A stretch of DNA of 40,531 bases from an uncultured Cryomorphaceae bacterium. Its GTDB lineage: Bacteria; Bacteroidota; Bacteroidia; Flavobacteriales; Schleiferiaceae. Location of the stretch: contig CAJWKU010000015.1 in NCBI GenBank assembly GCA_913043005.1, forward strand, positions 1 to 40,531, read 5' to 3'. Below are positions 33,612 to 40,531 of this stretch, piece after piece. The notes under the pieces were generated by a model. That model was not told where the DNA came from. It worked only from the letters and a program-made list of their open reading frames with translations, and did not search any database. The translations under genes were made by a program, and so were the position numbers. Every line of letters starts with the position of its first letter. Position 1 is the stretch's first letter.

Positions 33612-34616
33612 ATGACAATTCAAGGGCTATCATTAGAACTAAAAGCAGGCAGATTCATGCCTGTATATATTTTTGATGGAGAGGAACCTTTTTTTATTGA
33701 TCGTGCATTAGAAATGATTATCAATGAATCATTGCTTGAAAATGAAAGAGATTTTAATTTGAATGTATTGTATGGAAGGGATACTGATGCGCTCACCGTA
33801 ATAAGTCATGCCAAACGATATCCTATGATGTCTGAAAGAAATGTTGTCATTGTCAGAGAGGCGCAGGATTTAAAAGATATAGAGCTTCTTTCTAATTATG
33901 TTAAAGCTCCTCAATCCAGTACAATTTTAGCACTTGGAATAAAGGGAAAAAAGTTAGATCGGAGAAAGGCCTTATTCAAGACGTTAAGGAATAGCTCTAA
34001 TGCCATTCATATTGAATTCAAAAAAATATATGAAAATCAAATTTCTACTTGGATAAATACTGAAGCCAAAGCTTTGGGTTTAAATATGAGTGACAAAGCA
34101 TCTATTCTGTTAGCTGAAAGCATAGGATCTGATTTATCTAGAATTATGCAAGAATTGGAGAAGCTTTTGGGATACTTAGGTAATAATAATGATGTCACTT
34201 CTGAAGTTATAGAGAAGGTAACAGGCTTTAGTAGGGAATTCAACAATTTTGAATTAATCAAAGCCATAGCTTCAAAAAACCTGACTAAATCATATCGAAT
34301 TGCAAAAAGCATGGGGGAGAATTCAAAACGTAATCCGATAATTGTTACGATTTCGATACTCTTTTCGAGTTTCTCTAAATCTCTCATTTACAGTAGTATA
34401 GAAGACAGGAATCCAAAAAATATATCAGAAAAACTAAAAATATCAGAGTATGCTCTTCGGGATATTGCTTTAATTAATCAAAATTATTCCCGTCACAAGT
34501 TGATACGAATCATTGGGTATCTTCGCGACGCCGATCGTCAAGCAAAGGGAATGGGTGGCCTTAATCTAAAAGATGAAATTATTCTCAATGAATTACTTTT
34601 TAAAATACTGTACTAG
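33612..34616 (+). CDS. holA: DNA polymerase III subunit delta
   Basis: 334 residues. HolA is the wrench subunit of the clamp loader that opens the beta clamp. The N-terminal AAA+-like domain without a working P-loop shows the family opening MPVYIFDGEEPFFIDRALEMI and RYPMMSERNVVIVREAQDL. The middle has KKLDRRKALFKTL, FKKIYENQISTWINTEAKALGLNMSDKASILLAESIGSDLSRIMQELEKL and VTGFSREFNNFELIKAI. The C-terminal collar has YLRDADRQAKGMG and ends at LNELLFKIL. The 3' end overlaps the start of the TonB receptor gene by 44 bp in a different frame. Confidence 0.94.
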   Translation: MTIQGLSLELKAGRFMPVYIFDGEEPFFIDRALEMIINESLLENERDFNLNVLYGRDTDALTVISHAKRYPMMSERNVVIVREAQDLKDIELLSNYVKAPQSSTILALGIKGKKLDRRKALFKTLRNSSNAIHIEFKKIYENQISTWINTEAKALGLNMSDKASILLAESIGSDLSRIMQELEKLLGYLGNNNDVTSEVIEKVTGFSREFNNFELIKAIASKNLTKSYRIAKSMGENSKRNPIIVTISILFSSFSKSLIYSSIEDRNPKNISEKLKISEYALRDIALINQNYSRHKLIRIIGYLRDADRQAKGMGGLNLKDEIILNELLFKILY

Positions 34617-36939
34617 TTTTTCAATATTTTTTCTTTGTATTTCCACTTTTGCTCAGGATGTTGGAGGCATAAGAGGTTATGTTTTGGATAGACAAAGCCA
34701 GCGCCCTTTAGAGTATGCCCAAATTTCAGTTGAAGGTGCAGAAATAGAGAATCTTGTTAAAGATTTAGACATTAGTGTTAACGCGAACAGTGATGGATAT
34801 TTTCAAATGACAGGCTTGCCCTTTGGAGATGCAATTATTACTGTCAAAATGCCTGGCTATGAAACCCGGTCTCGTAAAGTATCAATTAAATCCTCTCGCA
34901 TTGGATTTGAAAGGTTTTTGTTAAATGAATCTGTTGTTACTCTTGATGATGTTATAATTGATGTTAAAAGACAAGAGCAGCAAACAAAAGTGGCGACTGG
35001 AGTAGTTCAATTGAGTGCAAAATCTATAACAACATTTTCTATTGGTGGCGAACCTGATCTTATGCGTGCGCTTCAAGTTCTTCCAGGCGTTATAACGACC
35101 GGTGATCAAGGTGGTCAGCTCTACATAAGAGGTGGAGCTCCAATTCAAAACCTTGTGAAGTTAGATGGCATGATTCTGTATAACCCTTTTCATAGTATTG
35201 GATTCTTTTCTGTATTTGACACGGATATACTTCAGCGTGCAGATGTATACACAGCAGGGTTTGGTGCAAAGTATGGTGGTAGGAACTCTTCTGTAATGGA
35301 TATCAGAACACGATCCGGAAATCGAAAGAAATATTCAGGAAAGGTTTCTTCTTCTACATACATGAGTAAAGTTTTATTAGAGGCGCCTATTGGTAAGCGA
35401 GGGGTTGATGGATTAGCTCCAAGTTCTCTATTGATATCAGCAAAAGCTTCTTATTTGGATGCCATAGCTCCAATAGTATATCCCTATGTTGCAACTGAAT
35501 ATGGTGGACTGCCTTTTTCTTTTCAAGATATTTTTGGAAAGTATTCAATTGAATCAAAAGGAGGAAATAGAGTCAATTTGTTTGGTTTTAATTTTAATGA
35601 TGCAGTTCGTTTTGCCGGCGATAAAACCATTTCGTGGCAATCAAATGGTTATGGTGCAGACTTTTTGGTAATTCCTGCATCTTCTGGAACGTTAATTGAA
35701 GCGCATTTGGCTCAAAGTAATTATAAAATTCAATCAACGGAATTATTAAATCGACCAAGACAAAGTGCAATAGATGGTTTTAATGGAGGTCTAGATTTTA
35801 CATATTTATTGCGTAAGTATGATGAGTTTAAGTACGGCCTTGAATTTGTTGGCTATCGTACGGATTATGAATACACCAATAGTGTAGGCAGAACTCTAGA
35901 CCAAGTCCAAAACACCACTGAAATCGGTGGTTACATGGAATACAAAAGGCAACAGGGTAGATGGCTTGTTCAACCTGGATTGCGACTTCACAATTATGGA
36001 TCTTTGGCTATAGTTAGAGTTGAACCCAGAATTGGATTAAAATTTAATGCCACTGAATATTTGAGATTCAAGGGTTCTGCAGGTAGATATTCACAAAATT
36101 TAGTTGCTGCAAATAGTGATCGAGATGTTGTTAATTTATTTTACGGCTTTTTAAGTGGAGCTGGAGACTTACCAAATCAATTTGACGGAACTCCAGTTGT
36201 AAATAGTCTTCAAACTGCCAATCATTATGTTTTAGGCACTGAATTAAATTTATCAAAAGGTTTTAAAATAGAGCTAGAAGGTTACATCAAACAATTTGAT
36301 CAAATAACAAATATTAATCGCTATAAGATTTATGATGACATTCCTGTTTATGAGGATCAAGATGAATTATTAAGAAAAGATTTTATGATTGAGAGAGGAT
36401 TGGCCCGCGGAATCGATGCACTCTTGACGTATCAAGACAAGCATTGGTATTTTTGGGGCGTTTATTCTTTAGGTAAAGTATCTCGTTTCGATGGTGTTCA
36501 AAATTATGCTCCACAATTTGATCGCCGGCACAATTTGAATCTTTTGCTAGCCTACAAAGGTGATAAGGATTGGGAAATAAATTTCAGATGGAATTTTGGG
36601 TCAGGATTTCCATTTACACCAATAAGAGGTTATTTCGAAAATCAAACATTTACTGACCCTCAAGGGCAGCCACTCATAGACTATCCTTACCGGAATGCTA
36701 ATGGTTCACTTGGTGTACTTTATGGCGATATCAATAGCCAAAGATTGCCATCATATCATCGATTAGATTTTACAGCTAAGAAAGGATGGGATATGAAAAC
36801 TAATCAGCGGTTGGAGGTGGCTTTCGCTGCTACAAATACATATAATCGCAGAAATATTTTTTATTATGACACGCCAAGTGCGAAGCGTGTAAATCAATTA
36901 CCAATTATGCCAACTTTGATGTTGAGCTACGCGTTTTAA
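34573..36939 (+). CDS. TonB-dependent outer-membrane receptor with carboxypeptidase-regulatory-like N-terminal domain
   Basis: 788 residues from the ATG at 34573; a second in-frame ATG at 34588 gives a more compact signal peptide and less overlap with holA. After the signal peptide (ending near STFAQ, about residue 28) comes a CarboxypepD_reg-like beta-sandwich (about 30-115, IRGYVLDRQSQRPLEYAQISVEG and GYFQMTGLPFGDAIITVKMPGYE). The plug domain (about 125-235) has ALQVLPGVITTGDQGGQLYIRGGAPIQNLVKLDGMILYNP, followed by a 22-strand barrel ending in the outer-membrane signature MLSYAF. It imports an unidentified ligand using TonB energy. There is no SusD partner, so it is not a typical polysaccharide-utilisation locus. 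Confidence 0.93.
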   Translation: MKLFSMNYFLKYCTSFSIFFLCISTFAQDVGGIRGYVLDRQSQRPLEYAQISVEGAEIENLVKDLDISVNANSDGYFQMTGLPFGDAIITVKMPGYETRSRKVSIKSSRIGFERFLLNESVVTLDDVIIDVKRQEQQTKVATGVVQLSAKSITTFSIGGEPDLMRALQVLPGVITTGDQGGQLYIRGGAPIQNLVKLDGMILYNPFHSIGFFSVFDTDILQRADVYTAGFGAKYGGRNSSVMDIRTRSGNRKKYSGKVSSSTYMSKVLLEAPIGKRGVDGLAPSSLLISAKASYLDAIAPIVYPYVATEYGGLPFSFQDIFGKYSIESKGGNRVNLFGFNFNDAVRFAGDKTISWQSNGYGADFLVIPASSGTLIEAHLAQSNYKIQSTELLNRPRQSAIDGFNGGLDFTYLLRKYDEFKYGLEFVGYRTDYEYTNSVGRTLDQVQNTTEIGGYMEYKRQQGRWLVQPGLRLHNYGSLAIVRVEPRIGLKFNATEYLRFKGSAGRYSQNLVAANSDRDVVNLFYGFLSGAGDLPNQFDGTPVVNSLQTANHYVLGTELNLSKGFKIELEGYIKQFDQITNINRYKIYDDIPVYEDQDELLRKDFMIERGLARGIDALLTYQDKHWYFWGVYSLGKVSRFDGVQNYAPQFDRRHNLNLLLAYKGDKDWEINFRWNFGSGFPFTPIRGYFENQTFTDPQGQPLIDYPYRNANGSLGVLYGDINSQRLPSYHRLDFTAKKGWDMKTNQRLEVAFAATNTYNRRNIFYYDTPSAKRVNQLPIMPTLMLSYAF

Positions 36940-36952
36940 AATCCTAACTTTG
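36922..36952 (+). promoter_or_regulatory. Promoter of pyrG(-yidC): TTG - 20 nt - TAACTTTG
   Basis: A -33 TTG (36922-36924), within the last codons of the TonB receptor gene, and a perfect -7 TAACTTTG (36945-36952) are 20 nt apart. A start near 36956 leaves a leader of about 14 nt before the ATG at 36970. With fbaB, the best promoter in the window. Confidence 0.72.
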
Positions 36953-36963
36953 ACGGAACTTAA

Positions 36964-38583
<1,620 letters not shown>

Positions 38584-38584
38584 A

Positions 38585-40369
38585 ATGTTAGAAGAAAAAA
38601 CAATAGATCGTAATCAAGTTATCGGATTTTTACTAATAGCCGCTATTTTGTTGGCAATGACTTGGTGGGCAGGTAATCAAGAAATTGTTAATGCCGAGGT
38701 GGATCAAAATAATACAGTTGAAAATTCAGAAGAAGGTTCTCTTGGTAATTCTTTCGATAGTTCTGATATAAGTATTGATGAAGAAAGTATCATGACAATT
38801 GATACAACATTTTCTAGAGAAGATTTAAATGGGGTTGAAGAAATTTATATCCTGGAAAACGATAAAGTCAAATATACATTTAACTCAATTGGAGCACAGC
38901 TTGTTCAGGTAGAATTAAAAAATTATAATGATTACCGAGGAGATCCATTATACCTAGTCAATGGAGGGCATAAAATATCAGGAGCAAATAAAGGTGTTTT
39001 TAACGGAGTTGTAGAGAAAAAAATCAAGGGAAGAGAAAGTCTTTCAATGAAAAATAATGCTGGTATTGAATGGGTTTTTTCTTTAGGCAGTGGCTATGGT
39101 TTAAAGTGGTCTTTATCGGTTCCAGGTGAAGAGAATATTTCACTCAAATGGAGTCAAGATGGTATTCGCCATGAAAAAAGTTTAACTAATGAAAACCAAT
39201 ACACAACTACCTATTTTTTCGATGCACAAGATGAAAAGAAAGATAATCTAAGTAACGGTAAAGACGATGAGGATATAGCCAGCAATATATCTTGGGTTGC
39301 TCACAAGCAGCAATTTTTCTCGAGTATTTGGACCTCTGATAAACCCTTTTCTTCGGTACAACTAGCAACAACAACTCCAGGAGTTAATGATTCTGGCCAT
39401 ACCAGGCAGTTTCGCTCGGTCTTGCAAATTGCCGGCGAAGGTAATGATGTCAACGCCCAAGGTCTAATATATCATGGACCAAATCAGTATTTAGAATTGA
39501 AGAGTTTTGACAAAAATTTCGATGAAATTATACCATTTGGTTGGGGAATTTTTGGTTGGATTTCAAAAGGAATAGTTGTTCCTATGTTCAACTTAATGGA
39601 GGGGTTTGGTTGGAATTATGGATTGATAATATTTTTAATGGCATTAATCATTAAGCTTGCCCTGTCACCTTTGACATTTGCTTCTTATAAGTCCATGGCC
39701 AAGATGCGACTTTTAAAACCGGAAATGGATGAACTTGCGGAGAAGCATGGTGATGATGCTCAGAAAAAACAGCAGGAAACGATGCTATTGTATCAAAAAG
39801 CTGGAGTGAATCCCTTGGGAGGTTGTATTCCTCAGTTACTTCAGTTTCCAATTCTGATTGCTATGTTTCGATTTTTTCCAGCGAGTATTGAGCTGCGGCA
39901 AGAGTCATTCTTGTGGGCAGATGATCTAAGTAGCTATGACAGTATTTTCAATTTTGGACAATGGTTTAGTCTGCCTTTTTACGGGGATCATATTAGTCTG
40001 TTCACAATCTTAATGGCAATATCCACTTTCCTTTACACGAGGTTTAATAATTCGATGACTCCATCTTCAAACAACATGATGCAGCAGCAAATGCAGGTTA
40101 TTCAGTATTTAATGCCTATCATGTTATTGGTCTGGTTTAATAATTATGCTTCTGGATTATCCTATTACTATTTTGTTTCTAACTTGTTGATTTTCGGACA
40201 ACAGTGGTCTATTAAGAAGTTCTTTATAAATGAAGGAAAATTGAGAGCAAAAATTGATGCAACGAAGGCCAAAGGAGGCAAGCAATCAAGATTTTCAAAG
40301 AAAATGAATGATATGATGGAAGCTCAAAAAGATGCCGGGAATCGCCGCACCAGGAGAATGGATAAATAG
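38585..40369 (+). CDS. yidC: Membrane protein insertase YidC
   Basis: 594 residues. YidC inserts and folds inner-membrane proteins, alone or with SecYEG. The N-terminal membrane helix is at about 11-28. An acidic, Ser- and Asn-rich linker (about 32-75) leads to the large periplasmic P1 domain (about 90-310). The conserved five-helix core follows, with GWGIFGWISKGIVVPMFNLMEGF, NYGLIIFLMALIIKLALSPLTFASYKSMAKMRLLKPEM, the coiled cytoplasmic hairpin (KHGDDAQKKQQETMLLYQKAGVNPLGGCIPQLLQFPILIAMFRFFP) and MPIMLLVWFNNYASGLSYYYFVSN. The tail is basic (SRFSKKMNDMMEAQKDAGNRRTRRMDK), fitting ribosome contact. It follows pyrG after 1 bp, and a DUF3817 gene follows after 12 bp. Confidence 0.97.
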   Translation: MLEEKTIDRNQVIGFLLIAAILLAMTWWAGNQEIVNAEVDQNNTVENSEEGSLGNSFDSSDISIDEESIMTIDTTFSREDLNGVEEIYILENDKVKYTFNSIGAQLVQVELKNYNDYRGDPLYLVNGGHKISGANKGVFNGVVEKKIKGRESLSMKNNAGIEWVFSLGSGYGLKWSLSVPGEENISLKWSQDGIRHEKSLTNENQYTTTYFFDAQDEKKDNLSNGKDDEDIASNISWVAHKQQFFSSIWTSDKPFSSVQLATTTPGVNDSGHTRQFRSVLQIAGEGNDVNAQGLIYHGPNQYLELKSFDKNFDEIIPFGWGIFGWISKGIVVPMFNLMEGFGWNYGLIIFLMALIIKLALSPLTFASYKSMAKMRLLKPEMDELAEKHGDDAQKKQQETMLLYQKAGVNPLGGCIPQLLQFPILIAMFRFFPASIELRQESFLWADDLSSYDSIFNFGQWFSLPFYGDHISLFTILMAISTFLYTRFNNSMTPSSNNMMQQQMQVIQYLMPIMLLVWFNNYASGLSYYYFVSNLLIFGQQWSIKKFFINEGKLRAKIDATKAKGGKQSRFSKKMNDMMEAQKDAGNRRTRRMDK

Positions 40370-40381
40370 TCGAGCAGGTAG

Positions 40382-40531
40382 ATGCGTAAATCTCTTTTTC
40401 TTCTCAGATGTTTTGCTGTTTTGGAGGGTTTCTCACTCCTAATTTTGCTTTTTGTGGCAATGCCATTAAAATATTATTTCAATGATCCATCTATGGTTAA
40501 AACTGTAGGGATGGCTCATGGTTTATTATTT
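40382..40531 (+). CDS. DUF3817-family small membrane protein, 5' part only
   Basis: The first 50 codons are present and the gene runs off the end of the window. The start MRKSLFLLRCFAVLEGFSLL is followed by ILLFVAMPLKYYF and a GMAHGLLF segment, matching the EG-(F/I)-S-x-L and PLKY, G-x-x-H-G-x-L-F pattern of DUF3817 proteins. These are small proteins of about 100 residues with two or three membrane helices and unknown function. It begins 12 bp after yidC and so is probably in the pyrG-yidC transcript. Confidence 0.88.
   Translation, partial: MRKSLFLLRCFAVLEGFSLLILLFVAMPLKYYFNDPSMVKTVGMAHGLLF

Noticed and set aside
34573-36939. Polysaccharide-utilisation locus around the TonB receptor
   Set aside because: No SusD-like lipoprotein, glycoside hydrolase or sigma/anti-sigma pair nearby; neighbours are housekeeping genes.

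Overview
The window is a gene-dense, low-GC stretch of a Bacteroidota chromosome, most likely a free-living (probably marine) Flavobacteriales-type bacterium. Several things point there: a short primary sigma factor without region 1.1, a PorT-like type IX secretion gene next to ubiE/menG, a split methylmalonyl-CoA mutase with DivIC beside it, a CarB without the allosteric domain, a TonB receptor with a carboxypeptidase-like N-terminal domain, a tmRNA tag reading GESNYALAA, no visible Shine-Dalgarno sequences, and repeated Bacteroidota -7 promoter boxes (TAnnTTTG). The content is mostly core housekeeping. I see no phage, transposon, CRISPR array, tRNA, rRNA or toxin-antitoxin system, and no gene-free stretch over 300 bases apart from the first 228 bases, which hold a partial tmRNA gene and its promoter.

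Layout. 1-6.5 kb, minus strand: 5' part of ssrA (tmRNA), then, reading leftwards from 6521, rpe, fbaB (class I aldolase), accD, rpsO, pnp and rpoD. 6.6-7.3 kb, plus strand: a SpoU-family RNA methyltransferase. 7.3-11.8 kb, minus: an aspartate-type aminotransferase, a TrkH/KtrB potassium channel subunit, ubiE/menG and porT. 11.8-12.4 kb, plus: a conserved membrane-anchored protein of unknown function. 12.3-20.1 kb, minus: one long run of SDR oxidoreductase, 2OG-Fe(II) oxygenase, MsbA-like ABC exporter, DivIC, both methylmalonyl-CoA mutase subunits and the GTPase chaperone MeaB. 20.2-23.3 kb, plus: rpmH with a strong terminator, then carB. 23.3-27.1 kb, minus: a YfhO-like membrane protein and a GT4 glycosyltransferase. 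27.2-30.7 kb, plus: sulfotransferase, Wzx-type flippase and GT4 glycosyltransferase with overlapping ends, a small surface-glycan module. 30.8-33.1 kb, minus: nadC, a YihY/BrkB membrane protein and a periplasmic chalcone-isomerase-like protein. 33.2-40.5 kb, plus: rlmH, holA, a TonB-dependent receptor, pyrG, yidC and the start of a DUF3817 gene.

How it fits together. The mutase subunits and MeaB form a complete propionyl-CoA/succinyl-CoA interconversion unit. rpsO-pnp-rpoD-ssrA groups translation, RNA decay, transcription and ribosome rescue. The surface-glycan genes straddle a divergent promoter region at about 27.1-27.2 kb. CarB and PyrG are both pyrimidine enzymes, at separate loci.

The most notable non-gene signals are two. 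First, TAnnTTTG-like boxes lie only 3-5 nt upstream of several start codons, which predicts leaderless mRNAs. Second, a perfect 28-bp palindrome lies between rpsO and pnp. Several gene starts are revised here, because the longest open frame begins at a TTG that is really part of, or next to, a promoter box. I did not find a clearly new multi-gene system.
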